From Morella rubra (taxonomy: Eukaryota; Streptophyta; Magnoliopsida; Fagales; Myricaceae): a stretch of 64,000 bases of DNA. The stretch is taken from the NCBI GenBank assembly GCA_003952965.2, contig RXIC02000409.1:1-64000 (forward strand), written 5' to 3'. This document shows, piece after piece, positions 36,766 through 49,276 of this stretch; the stretch's first letter is position 1; every line of letters begins with the position of its first letter. The translations under genes were made by a program, and so were the position numbers. A model generated the notes under the pieces. That model was given only the letters and a program-made list of their open reading frames with translations. It ran no database searches and was not told where the DNA came from.

Positions 36766-39700
36766 TTATCTTGCTTGAGCAATTTTCATTTCAGAAGTGA
36801 AAATACGGTTCAGCGTAGCAGCTAGTCGGACCCCACCTTGGGCTAGCCTCTTCTCCACCACAGGCATACGTGAAAGAAAGTAGTCATCTACGACACAAAC
36901 AAACAACGAATTAGGAGAAGATGCAGTAAGCTATTACGTTATGAACTTCAGATAGATGACTAGGTAAAGGACTAGGGAGGCAATGATGTGTCACGTAGCA
37001 TTATCGTGGAAATTCATCAGATGCAATTTTTGCATGCCTAAGCACCAATCCTGTTAGGTAGCATCATATGCCGAGGTGAGTCGGCCATGCGAAAGAGAAA
37101 CTACAGAGGGACGGTACATGAAAACTCAAGAAATGGGTTGACCACAAATTCGGTTGTTCCGTTCTTTTAGACCAGTGTTTGGTAGTACAGTGTGAAGAGC
37201 AATATAATTATATAATTTTCCCATTCACATTCAATGTTGGTTGCCACTGGTGCAATATTTTACAAAAGGAACCTGCAGATTGTATTCTAGCTGTATACAG
37301 GGAATAGAGCATTCTTTTAAGCTTACCCAGGTATCTCTAGTAGATCAAGATACCAATATACCTTTAGAACTTCGATTCCATTTGTTTTTATTTTTTCCTC
37401 TCTCTCTCTCTACAAACCCAACCATTAAACTCCTAACACGGGGGAACCAACACAGGCCACAGACCACCAAGGTAAAAGGGAAGTTGATTTCCACTTCTTT
37501 CCTTTCAAATATATAAAGCGTTATAGACTTTTCTTTTCTTTCTTTTGGGGTGCCCGGGAGGTGGGGGTGGGGAGGATAATATATTGGGGACGAGATTTTC
37601 ATGGCAAGCTCAAATCATACCTAGGCAAGATATGATAAAGCAGAACAGTGCTACCTTATGTCCCACAAAAAGACAAACCTTAACTTATAGGGTAACAACT
37701 AACAAAAAGAATGTAAAAGATTGAAATCTCAATATCGAAGAGTGTATACCTCCCAGAGTTGTTCCTGCTGTGGCATTCCTGTATGCAAACTTGCATGCCA
37801 AACTAATGCTTTCAGAAGCATACCTGAAAATTAGAAGCAGCCAAATAATGGCACCACTAAGACCATACTTTAACATATAAAAATAAACTCAATTTCTTTT
37901 CTCCTATCTGAGATAAAATAACTGGAGATGCAGATCATCATGGTCAATCAATGCTCAAGTTCCAATCAAATAAAGCTTCCAAACTAATTTTCCCAGTTGC
38001 TTATCATTATCAAAAAGATTAAAAATCACACCGTCCCTTAAATTTCACAAACAAACATTGTTTATTCACTCGAATCCGTCCCATGTTGGGTATTCCATTT
38101 TTATACTGGCACTCTCTCCCTCTCTCTCTCTGCCATTTTTCTTAATGGGAAGGAGTAAAACTAAGCTTATTCATAATTAATTGTTGATTTCCCTTTATAT
38201 ATGTCCCTACTCCAGCCATCAAACCTTATTCATATTTGCCTTTTGCATATACCCAACCCAACAGGGAATGAATGATTGATTGCAGGGATTAGAAATATTC
38301 CAAGGAAGCAAATAATTAAGGTCACTTTCTTTCTTATCGTTCTAATTTATGTTTATCCTGTACTATTTGTGAATATGAACATGAAGCCTATCAGCAATGC
38401 AAGATCTCAAAGCCATCAGCACAGACACAGAGACATCTGGACAAAGCACCTGGGGAATAAGAAAGGAGTAAGGCCATGTACTTACAGGTCTGGACAAGCT
38501 GTGTCATTATGTGCACAGTTTTCCCATACTGCTATATCATTTTCCCAACCACCCTATAGACAATAAGAATGACAAACAAATGGATTTAAGCTCATTTAAG
38601 CTTTATAAGCAGTAGTCTTTATATGCTAACTGTATGCCCAAGTAAATGCATACCGTGATGTTCCCCTGTATAGCTTGGATCATGATTTCAAGATCTTTAC
38701 CATAGAATGTCTTCAGAGCAGAATCAATGATCATGTCATCCCAAACCTGGAAGTAGACCAATTTTTTTTGAAGGGAGGTTATCATTTACTACCCTGTATA
38801 AACATGTTTACACACCTACAGTGGTACTGCCAAACATCTAACAGAATCTGCCTTGGATATCTATGAAGGGGTCTACTTTAGGACCCATATATATTTTTTA
38901 ATAATAAAATGTATTTTCTTTGTCCAAGTTCTTTGTAGTTAATGAATGCTAGAGATACATATTTTGACATAAATGACGAGATGAAAAGGCGTGGGCTACA
39001 TAATGGAGAGTGGCCCCCTCTCCCACCAAATCCCTTGTCTCTAAGGGGAGAGGCAGCACTTGGCTCAACGTTTGGTGGTATAACCAAATTTTTTCATACC
39101 AATTTTCATGCAGCACCCAATTTTTCTCTCAAACCCCTAGCGGACTGCTGAAACACCATAACCTGACCTACGTACTCAATTACCTCAATTTGGTGCTTCA
39201 AATCAGCCAAAAAAAAGACATTGAAAACACAGATCCATGATAGAAAGGGAGGCTTTCCTTAATATGTCATAGAAGATCTCGCAATATGACTTGTCATTAT
39301 TCTACATTCAGTGTCCAATCCAAACCATTTTAGATGCAGTCTAGTATGCAATATGTCAAATGCAAACTACTGTTCTATCAAAGAATGAATCCAACTTGTG
39401 CATATTAGTCAAGTTTCCGGCATATTTCATTCATTCTAATACTTTAATATTGGTGGTACCAACTAGAGAGAGAGAGAGAGAGAGAGAAAAGTATACACAT
39501 GGAGGATTATTAAGACTTACATGGTGGAGATTTGTCTTCCGTCGGTACCATCGGACTTTTATTGAGTTCCCACCTCCATCTCCAGTGAAACCAACATGTA
39601 GAGGCTTCCATCACCAAACAGTCAAGATGAAATGAGAAAACTTAATTCTCCTCGCAACACAATTTTCATACAATCTTAGCTATATAGGCACAGGAAAGGG

Positions 39701-42441
39701 AGAAAAATAAAAAAGAACTGGAAGTTAACTGATCGGTATGTGTAGATGGGTGCAATTAGTTGTGAGATCATAGTCTGCAGCCCTGCTTCTTATGAGTCCA
39801 TTCTTTTTAAGCATGACTGCCATAGAAACTATCTGATCGTGTTGGATAAGGTATAGTAATACAAGTACTACGTACCAGACCTACTGTAGCAGTTTTAGTC
39901 AGTGTCACTTGCATAACAAAAAGATGACCTCTAGAAAAATGTCAGTCCTGTTCAAGGATTTTTATTATTTCTTCCAAACCACAGAGATCCCACAAACCTC
40001 TGAAACATAGAATCCCCGCAATATTAATTTTCATTAAGATATTTGAACCATTCTTCTACTAGAATCCCCCCCTCCCCCTTCCCCCACCCTCTCCTTTGGT
40101 GGAAAATTCCAATAATGATCGAAGGGAGAGCTAGTCACATCTGCGCTTTGACTTCAAAAGGACTACTCAATGTTACTTTTTGAAGCCCTTTGGAATCATT
40201 ATAAGTCTCAGTTCCACCTAGTATGAAACCAATGTGGGACTTGACCTTATACTATTCACTTATCATTTCTACTCTTTCTCTCACCCCATGTGGAACTTGG
40301 GGTGTCATAATCTCCCCCCTCCCTCTTAAATCTTAACGTTCTCAACAGGGCTCATTAATGGTTATACGGCCGCTCTGATACCATTTATAAGACCCAAGGA
40401 AGCGTTAGCCACATCTGCGCTTTGACTTCAAAATGACTAGTCAAGCTTACTTTTTGAAGTCTCTTGGAATCATTATAAGTCTTAGTTCCACCCAGTAAGG
40501 AACCAATGTGGGATTTGGCCTTATACTATTCACTTATCATTCATTTTCTTCTCCCACCCCAATTGAGACTCGGGGTGTCACAATTCCAGTACGTGCTGAA
40601 AGTTACCATCAAGTCCAATTCAAAAGCCAAGGAAAATATGCAAAAAAAATTAAATTTTAGGTTTTTTTATTCAGCCACAAATAAGTTTGCCACTACATCT
40701 TTTGCATATCCAGACAGCAAAATTTTGAAGTTCAAGCACCAATAGGAAGGACAAACCTGATGGACATCTCCAATGAAATGTGATAAGAACATAAGTGCCT
40801 CTGTTAAGTTGTCTGTCATTGACAAAACAGCATTGAAGTTGTAGTAATTGTCATACTATATCATGAAAAATGCCTGGATCGAATCACATGAAGTGCTTAC
40901 ATAGTAATTTTAAGTTGGTGTTTTGATAAGCTGACGAAAGTTGCATCGTGTAGTTGTAAATTGCTCCCGTCACACATATATCTTCATGTCCGCCAGAGTC
41001 ATGACAGTCTCCTATAGAGAAGCATAGCGCATATAATTTGAAAAGTATGCTTAGAGTAGCTATTTTTAGGTTAGGTTTGTTGGTGAAGTAGATCATAAAG
41101 AATATTTCTTGTCAACCATCAGGTTATACCACATGGTTCTCCAGTATCTAGTTCTCAATGCTTAGGCTTGCATCAGTAGTTAGAAACACCAGTTTAACAG
41201 CATCAATACAGTCCTGCCTATGATTACTTTCGTGCAGTAACATAGCATCGTAAGAGGCCTGAAAGCTACACAGGAATGAATGCATGCTATAATTGTAGAA
41301 AATTCTGGTGAATTAACAATGACCTTTTTTCCACGCTAAGCATAGATCATGGAAACTGTGTCTTGTCAATCCTCCATAGACATCAACAATATTATTGAAC
41401 AGGAATCTACTACCCCACTGGTTACAAGAAGAAACTCAGCTCAGTTCAATCAAGCCTAATTCCCAAAGGATTGGGTTGAAATAATGATTCTTTAATGTTG
41501 CTTGGCCCTATTGAGGACCTTGGCTTGATGACTTAAATAAAGCTTATTACTTACCCAACAACCACGAAAAAATGCCATACAAAATGAATCAGCGACTGTT
41601 CTCGGCATTGGTATCAAAGTTGTAGGCAATGAAATAAGGATGCACAGGCTACTCATGGGTTAACTCAACACAGGCTAGCATCTGTCATCTGTAGAGACAG
41701 TCTATACAAATAGCATTTTCAAATTACAGAAAGTATGAGAAAGTACGTAAGAAAGCCAACTTACTGCAGTAGTTATAGTTACACCTAAAATCTGGTGTAT
41801 CAACATAATGTAAAGCACCACTCCATCGCCAGTGGAAGTTATGACGAATCTCATCAGGCCAAGAGCAAACAGCAGCAAGATCGCCTCCAGCAGACTCGGG
41901 AAGCAATTCTTTCACAGCAGCTAGAGCGTCCGCAGTGAGATATCCCTGCAAAACTCACAAGTGCTTCGTCAAACTTCCATTCTCTCCGAAGATTACTTAA
42001 GGCCCAGAGATCACACACTCTCTCTTCATATATGATGGCTCTTAATGACATGTTCTATTGCTGCAAATACAAAGATCAGATGGTAGAACTAATACTGCAT
42101 GAGGTTTCATAATTTGCTGCCCGATTGCCATCCCAACTTGTCTGATGTCTTCATTCATCCAAAATGTTTGGCTTTTTCCTATTACTTATATCCAACATGC
42201 TACAAACAGCCTCAAGAATCACACATACGAACTCTAAATCATTGAATTAACGAAAAAGATTATACAATCCAGAATCAGTGCCATAAAAGAATTGCAGACT
42301 TTAAGAGTTAACACTGGATATCCTCACCTCTGCTATCTTGCAAATTGCATAGTGGCCTTCCTTTCCCCATCCAAGAACTCCTGGAATCAATAGTAGAAAA
42401 CCCAGGACCCTCGCAATCCACAGTACCTCAGACCACCCCAT
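36766..42441 (-). CDS. S1/P1-type nuclease, copy A, left arm
   Basis: Paralog of copy B with the same nine-exon plan: exon 1 42328-42441, exon 2 41765-41945, last exon 36766-36887, 300 residues in all. The signal peptide MGWSEVLWIARVLGFLLLIPGVLG ends before WGKEGH, which would give Trp at the mature N-terminus. The zinc ligands are all kept: WPDEIR, LHYVDTPD, SHFIGDVHQPLHVGF and NLHHVWDD. It has five potential N-glycosylation sites (NYT, NLT, NIT, NDT, NAT). An extra in-frame ATG 18 codons upstream exists, but the start used gives the cleaner signal peptide. Intron 4 contains a small LTR-type fossil. The gene is divergent from the oxidoreductase at 43457, about 1 kb away. Protein frames are identical to the right-arm copy. 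Confidence 0.93.
40111..40582 (-). mobile_element. Miniature LTR retrotransposon (TRIM-like) in intron 4 of nuclease A, left arm
   Basis: Two direct repeats of about 199 bp (40111-40309 and 40384-40582) flank a core of about 74 bp. The minus strand shows a primer-binding site TGGTATCAGAGC, complementary to initiator methionine tRNA, directly after the upstream repeat, and a purine-rich tract before the downstream one. A 5-bp target duplication (GGAAT on that strand) borders the element. It has no coding part, as usual for TRIMs. The two terminal repeats differ at many positions, so it is an old fossil. Confidence 0.8.
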
Positions 42442-43456
42442 GTGTAACAAACCTGTTTGTATTCCAAGAAAATGAAAAGAAAATACAATGGCCAAATTCG
42501 AGGTGGCTAGTCTCCAAAGAAAGCAAGAGAAAAACTATAGAAAAGGTTCAACTGAGTTATTCGATGCCTTCCTCAGGGGTAACCGTCCCTTTTAATACAA
42601 ACAATGCAAGGAAGAAATAAATTCTAACAGATTTCCTACATGCACAGAAGCCCATTACAAGTGTAAAATAACCCAATGCTTTCTCAGCTCACAATCCAGT
42701 TCACATGCCTTCATGCGGCCCAGCCCATTACAAGTGTAAAAGCATGAGTGTTACAAGTATATACCATCTAATCCTTACTAAAACATCGAATCTCTCTCAC
42801 CCTCAGCTAAATTACTCATAGATACCTGTCCCTTTGGGCCACAAATTGAACAAACCAAGCCTATAAAGCTTCGATCAAACTCGCACAAGTGTATTAGGAG
42901 CAGCAGAACGGGTTGAGAGAGCGCGGATGGGTGAGGGATTTGGCTATCACGTGACTCGCATGAATGTATCAGGAGGAGCTAAAACCGGGCCCAGCCCAAT
43001 AGGGTGAAGTGGGGTTGCGTATTCATCTATCTTAATGTGTGCGGTACGCAAACCTATGGCTATGGACCTCCCCCACCCCCCAATCGTTTCTCTACTATAG
43101 ATTATACAAAATGGTGAAGAGCATGACGACCGCGATTCTGATTGCGCTCATGTAAGTGGTTGAAAATATGTTTGTTTCTACGAAAAAGCTAAATTTGCCC
43201 TTCATTTTAATGATGAATTATTAATACTAATTTTTAACATAAGATAAAATCAAGGGAAAGTGGGAGTTAATTAATCGCAAAGTTTTCTCTTCAGAGAAAA
43301 AGAGAAGAAGAAGAAGTGTATTTTCCCCGACTTAACGCATTGACAAATTTAATCGTAACCATCTGTTAGGACGGAAGACAATTTAGAAAAAAATGTTAGG
43401 ACGGAAGACGGAAACCTTCCCGCGTGGCTAATACTCTTGAGTCTGTGCAGAGAGCA
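42442..43456. promoter_or_regulatory. Divergent promoter region, nuclease A / quinone oxidoreductase (left arm)
   Basis: About 1 kb between two head-to-head genes. It contains a 19-bp direct repeat (gcccattacaagtgtaaaa at 42650 and 42723) and a 15-bp direct repeat (gttaggacggaagac at 43365 and 43395) just upstream of the oxidoreductase start. No single clear TATA box decides the start on either side. Confidence 0.5.
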
Positions 43457-45533
43457 ATGAAGACCATTGTGATAAGCGCTCCAGGAGGCCCAGAAGTGCT
43501 CCATCTACTAGAGGTAGAGGACCCCGAAATTCAAGACGACGAAGTTCTGATCAAGGTCGCGGCCGCCGCGCTGAACCGAGCTGACACATTTCGGAGGAAA
43601 GGCTTGCACACACCTCCTCCCGCGGGATCGAGTCCCTACCTCGGTATCGAGTGTTCCGGAACCATCCTAGCCGTCGGCAAAAAGGTTTCCCGCTGGAAAA
43701 TAGGCGATCAGGTAGTTTTTGGACATTTTTTTGTTTTAGCTGTTTGGCGCTCTGTTGGGTTCCTGATTAGGCAGGAAATGAAATAAGGAAACGGAATTTG
43801 GTTTGCTTTCCTAAAAGTTAAAAGCTTCAGGAGTATTTTGGCCATAGAACTCCCAGTTGGATTCTGGGTTTCTGCTTTCATTCTAGAACTTCAGCTGTAG
43901 CTTTATTGCAGTGCCCATGTTGGTTTTTCTTGAGGTGGTTTATATATGCTTGTTAGAAATTGGGACCGGGTTTCCTTTCAATCTCAGTTTACCCACCCAA
44001 AAGAACTGCTTTAACTCGTGTTTCCCTGTTCTTCTCGAGGTGCGATGTAATGCCAGATATACATGTTACCGTGCGGAAATATATGATTCTTGATATATAT
44101 ATTAGGTGTGTGCTCTTCTAAATGGGGGAGGGTACTCTGAAAAAGTGGCTGTTCCAGCTGGACAAGTTCTTCCTATCCCACCCGGTGTTTCTCTGGAGGA
44201 TGCTGCTAGTCTCCCTGAGGTGGCATGTACAGTGTGGTCGACTGTCTTCATGATAGGTCGGCTATCTCCAGCGGAAACATTCTTGGTAACTATTGAAACT
44301 ACTCTATAAGACTATATCTGATGCTTGATCATTCTATTTACACTAGCAAGTATGAAGTATCTGCTATGATATATGTCTCTTTGTTGCAAAAGTAGGTTAG
44401 AGCCAGATGATATACAGAAATTGGACCTCACGTACTTGCTTAGCTAGCTTCTGAAGTGAATAGATAAAAAGTGGGGTAGAAAACAAAAAGAAGAAAAGGG
44501 AAAAAGGGAAAAAAGAAGAAGATTAAAGTCAACTGTTCAAGATTGAGAAGAAGCTTAATTAATAAGGGTTAGATTTGTTTATATCAATTTGGTGCTGGGC
44601 TGGATGGGGCCCTATTTGATTTAGTCTCATCATTTTGAAAACCGATTCCTTGACTTTTCTTGTCATAACTTGGAAGAAATGAACTTGAGACTTGCCTCAT
44701 TTCTACGAGTTTTATCACTAAATTGTGATGGCTTTTGGTGCTTGTTCCATTGGTGCATTATCTTTTGCACCATCCGCTTAACCATACCACAGAATGTTGC
44801 TCAGCAAAATTACTGGAAGAAGTCTGGCATCTTTGAGACGGGAAGATACCGTTGGGATTGACCAAAGTTGGACAGAAGTCGAACTTCTATGATTATAACC
44901 TAAATAAATTCAGTTTTGTTCGTATCCACTTCTAGTCTCAATTCATAGCTTGATTACAAATTGACAACAGGTCCATGGGGGCTCCAGTGGTATTGGTACA
45001 TTTGCAATTCAGATAGCTAAATACCGAGGTGCAAGAGTGTTTGTCACAGCAGGTCCAGCCAGCACTTTTCATTTCATGGCATGAAGTAATTGCCCATGTA
45101 TTTATATGTGTCAGATCTTGTTCACCAGGAAATGATGAAAAACTAGCTGCTTGCAAGAATCTTGGAGCTGATGTTGGCATCAATTACAAGACGGAGGACT
45201 TTGTTGCTCGGGTGAAAGAAGAAACCGATGGGAAAGGTCTACTGCAGTTTTGATTTAATTGTAATCTTGTGCCAATACCCACCATACTCAATGTTTAAGA
45301 GCGTGATATAGATATTTTTCTATTGCTATTTTCTCAGCAAGCGTAAAGAAACTAATGACATTGATCAATGGCAGGTGTTGATGTAATTCTTGATCATATC
45401 GGAGCGGACTATTTACAGCGAAACCTTGACATTTTAAATGTTGATGGAAGGCTTCTTCTCATCAGCATGATGGGTGGGGCAGTAACAGAAGTAAATATAA
45501 GTTGTTTGCTTGCTAGGCGCCTTACTGTGCAAG
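43457..45533 (+). CDS. PIG3-type quinone oxidoreductase, left arm, 3' end missing
   Basis: A zinc-less medium-chain reductase that reduces quinones with NADPH (tumor-protein p53-inducible 3-like family). Five exons in frame: 43457-43711, 44106-44285, 44971-45052, 45129-45236 and 45375-45533, giving 261 codons plus one base. The N-terminus MKTIVISAPGGPEVL, LNRADTFRRKG and PYLGIECSGTI are family hallmarks. VHGGSSGIGTFAIQIAK is the nucleotide-binding loop; DEKLAACKNLGADVGINYK and DVILDHIGADYLQRNL follow. Family members are about 325 residues and continue with an ALRPRS-type block. Here exon 5 ends at a normal donor (CAAG|GTATTA), but no following exon appears before the centre of the inverted repeat at 45829. 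An in-frame ATG at 43424 would add 11 residues. Confidence 0.88.
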
Positions 45534-46184
45534 GTATTATAACAACCTTAAATAAGTTTGGTCAGCAGTTTTCGCAATTTGGCCGAATTTTCATTTCTCC
45601 CAGTTTAGGTACTCTGGTTTAAGGTTCTTTTATATGTTGTTGTTTTCAATTCTAATGTGAATCAGTGATAGAAGGACAATTGAAAATCTTCCCCATACCC
45701 ATGGCTGCGCCTGTACATGATTCAACAAAACTAGGATCAAGTGGCTGTTCACTTGTGCAAGGAAAGCAAAGTGCTCAAGCTCTGAGCGTCATAGTAAACT
45801 CATTGTTCTCTTTCTGGTAGCTAGATAGCCAAGTTGAGCCTGCAATCCTCAAGTTCAAAACGAGAATGACGCAAGTGAATTCAGGACAGCTATCTAGCTA
45901 CCAGAAAGAGAACAATGAGTTTACTATGACGCTCAGAGCTTGAGCACTTTGCTTTCCTTGCACAAGTGAACAGCCACTTGATCCTAGTTTTGTTGAATCA
46001 TGTACAGGCGCAGCCATGGGTATGGGGAAGATTTTCAATTGTCCTTCTATCACTGATTCACATTAGAATTGAAAACAACAACATATAAAAGAACCTTAAA
46101 CCAGAGTACCTAAACTGGGAGAAATGAAAATTCGGCCAAATTGCGAAAACTGCTGACCAAACTTATTTAAGGTTGTTATAATAC
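45534..46184. other. Centre of the inverted repeat, intron remnants
   Basis: Two mirrored copies of about 296 bp, each the start of the intron after oxidoreductase exon 5, face each other across the 59-bp spacer. No exon or terminator was recognised. Confidence 0.8.
45830..45888. other. 59-bp unique spacer at the inverted-repeat centre
   Basis: The left arm ends in ctagatagc at 45829 and the right arm begins with gctatctag at 45889. The 59 bases between them are not self-complementary over any long stretch. They read as ordinary intergenic or intron sequence. Confidence 0.95.
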
Positions 46185-48261
46185 CTTGCACAGTAAGGCG
46201 CCTAGCAAGCAAACAACTTATATTTACTTCTGTTACTGCCCCACCCATCATGCTGATGAGAAGAAGCCTTCCATCAACATTTAAAATGTCAAGGTTTCGC
46301 TGTAAATAGTCCGCTCCGATATGATCAAGAATTACATCAACACCTGCCATTGATCAATGTCATTAGTTTCTTTACGCTTGCTGAGAAAATAGCAATAGAA
46401 AAATATCTATATCACGCTCTTAAACATTGAGTATGGTGGGTATTGGCACAAGATTACAATTAAATCAAAACTGCAGTAGACCTTTCCCATCGGTTTCTTC
46501 TTTCACCCGAGCAACAAAGTCCTCCGTCTTGTAATTGATGCCAACATCAGCTCCAAGATTCTTGCAAGCAGCTAGTTTTTCATCATTTCCTGGTGAACAA
46601 GATCTGACACATATAAATACATGGGCAATTACTTCATGCCATGAAATGAAAAGTGCTGGCTGGACCTGCTGTGACAAACACTCTTGCACCTCGGTATTTA
46701 GCTATCTGAATTGCAAATGTACCAATACCACTGGAGCCCCCATGGACCTGTTGTCAATTTGTAATCAAGCTATGAATTGAGACTAGAAGTGGATACGAAC
46801 AAAACTGAATTTATTTAGGTTATAATCATAGAAGTTCGACTTCTGTCCAACTTTGGTCAATCCCAACGGTATCTTCCCGTCTCAAAGATGCCAGACTTCT
46901 TCCAGTAATTTTGCTGAGCAACATTCTGTGGTATGGTTAAGCGGATGGTGCAAAAGATAATGCACCAATGGAACAAGCACCAAAAGCCATCACAATTTAG
47001 TGATAAAACTCGTAGAAATGAGGCAAGTCTCAAGTTCATTTCTTCCAAGTTATGACAAGAAAAGTCAAGGAATCGGTTTTCAAAATGATGAGACTAAATC
47101 AAATAGGGCCCCATCCAGCCCAGCACCAAATTGATATAAACAAATCTAACCCTTATTAATTAAGCTTCTTCTCAATCTTGAACAGTTGACTTTAATCTTC
47201 TTCTTTTTTCCCTTTTTCCCTTTTCTTCTTTTTGTTTTCTACCCCACTTTTTATCTATTCACTTCAGAAGCTAGCTAAGCAAGTACGTGAGGTCCAATTT
47301 CTGTATATCATCTGGCTCTAACCTACTTTTGCAACAAAGAGACATATATCATAGCAGATACTTCATACTTGCTAGTGTAAATAGAATGATCAAGCATCAG
47401 ATATAGTCTTATAGAGTAGTTTCAATAGTTACCAAGAATGTTTCCGCTGGAGATAGCCGACCTATCATGAAGACAGTCGACCACACTGTACATGCCACCT
47501 CAGGGAGACTAGCAGCATCCTCCAGAGAAACACCGGGTGGGATAGGAAGAACTTGTCCAGCTGGAACAGCCACTTTTTCAGAGTACCCTCCCCCATTTAG
47601 AAGAGCACACACCTAATATATATATCAAGAATCATATATTTCCGCACGGTAACATGTATATCTGGCATTACATCGCACCTCGAGAAGAACAGGGAAACAC
47701 GAGTTAAAGCAGTTCTTTTGGGTGGGTAAACTGAGATTGAAAGGAAACCCGGTCCCAATTTCTAACAAGCATATATAAACCACCTCAAGAAAAACCAACA
47801 TGGGCACTGCAATAAAGCTACAGCTGAAGTTCTAGAATGAAAGCAGAAACCCAGAATCCAACTGGGAGTTCTATGGCCAAAATACTCCTGAAGCTTTTAA
47901 CTTTTAGGAAAGCAAACCAAATTCCGTTTCCTTATTTCATTTCCTGCCTAATCAGGAACCCAACAGAGCGCCAAACAGCTAAAACAAAAAAATGTCCAAA
48001 AACTACCTGATCGCCTATTTTCCAGCGGGAAACCTTTTTGCCGACGGCTAGGATGGTTCCGGAACACTCGATACCGAGGTAGGGACTCGATCCCGCGGGA
48101 GGAGGTGTGTGCAAGCCTTTCCTCCGAAATGTGTCAGCTCGGTTCAGCGCGGCGGCCGCGACCTTGATCAGAACTTCGTCGTCTTGAATTTCGGGGTCCT
48201 CTACCTCTAGTAGATGGAGCACTTCTGGGCCTCCTGGAGCGCTTATCACAATGGTCTTCAT
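46185..48261 (-). CDS. PIG3-type quinone oxidoreductase, right arm, 3' end missing
   Basis: Mirror copy of the gene at 43457. Exons are 48007-48261, 47433-47612, 46666-46747, 46482-46589 and 46185-46343, with protein frames identical to the left copy. It points toward the repeat centre and also ends after the fifth exon, without the last 60 or so residues. These include the C-terminal part of the catalytic fold, so unless a hidden exon exists the product would be truncated. The two copies stand tail to tail, 651 bp apart. Confidence 0.87.
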
Positions 48262-49276
48262 TGCTCTCTGCACAGACTCAAGAGTATTAGCCACGCGGGA
48301 AGGTTTCCGTCTTCCGTCCTAACATTTTTTTCTAAATTGTCTTCCGTCCTAACAGATGGTTACGATTAAATTTGTCAATGCGTTAAGTCGGGGAAAATAC
48401 ACTTCTTCTTCTTCTCTTTTTCTCTGAAGAGAAAACTTTGCGATTAATTAACTCCCACTTTCCCTTGATTTTATCTTATGTTAAAAATTAGTATTAATAA
48501 TTCATCATTAAAATGAAGGGCAAATTTAGCTTTTTCGTAGAAACAAACATATTTTCAACCACTTACATGAGCGCAATCAGAATCGCGGTCGTCATGCTCT
48601 TCACCATTTTGTATAATCTATAGTAGAGAAACGATTGGGGGGTGGGGGAGGTCCATAGCCATAGGTTTGCGTACCGCACACATTAAGATAGATGAATACG
48701 CAACCCCACTTCACCCTATTGGGCTGGGCCCGGTTTTAGCTCCTCCTGATACATTCATGCGAGTCACGTGATAGCCAAATCCCTCACCCATCCGCGCTCT
48801 CTCAACCCGTTCTGCTGCTCCTAATACACTTGTGCGAGTTTGATCGAAGCTTTATAGGCTTGGTTTGTTCAATTTGTGGCCCAAAGGGACAGGTATCTAT
48901 GAGTAATTTAGCTGAGGGTGAGAGAGATTCGATGTTTTAGTAAGGATTAGATGGTATATACTTGTAACACTCATGCTTTTACACTTGTAATGGGCTGGGC
49001 CGCATGAAGGCATGTGAACTGGATTGTGAGCTGAGAAAGCATTGGGTTATTTTACACTTGTAATGGGCTTCTGTGCATGTAGGAAATCTGTTAGAATTTA
49101 TTTCTTCCTTGCATTGTTTGTATTAAAAGGGACGGTTACCCCTGAGGAAGGCATCGAATAACTCAGTTGAACCTTTTCTATAGTTTTTCTCTTGCTTTCT
49201 TTGGAGACTAGCCACCTCGAATTTGGCCATTGTATTTTCTTTTCATTTTCTTGGAATACAAACAGGTTTGTTACAC
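48262..49276. promoter_or_regulatory. Divergent promoter region, right arm copy
   Basis: Mirror of 42442-43456, with the same pairs of short direct repeats. No difference from the left copy was noted. Confidence 0.5.

Larger units (their letters stand above)
27618..45829 (+). repeat. Left arm of an 18.2-kb inverted repeat
   Basis: Every recognisable element from 27618 to 45829 recurs in reverse complement in 45889-64000. Mirrored positions add to 91718 at the centre, 91717-91723 out to 32767, and 91602-91618 further out. The drift is due to a few indels. The translated frames compared between arms are identical except in the outer region. The outer limit is set only by the window edge, since base 64000 pairs with 27618. 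The true arm may be longer and may include the whole NDA gene. Confidence 0.97.
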
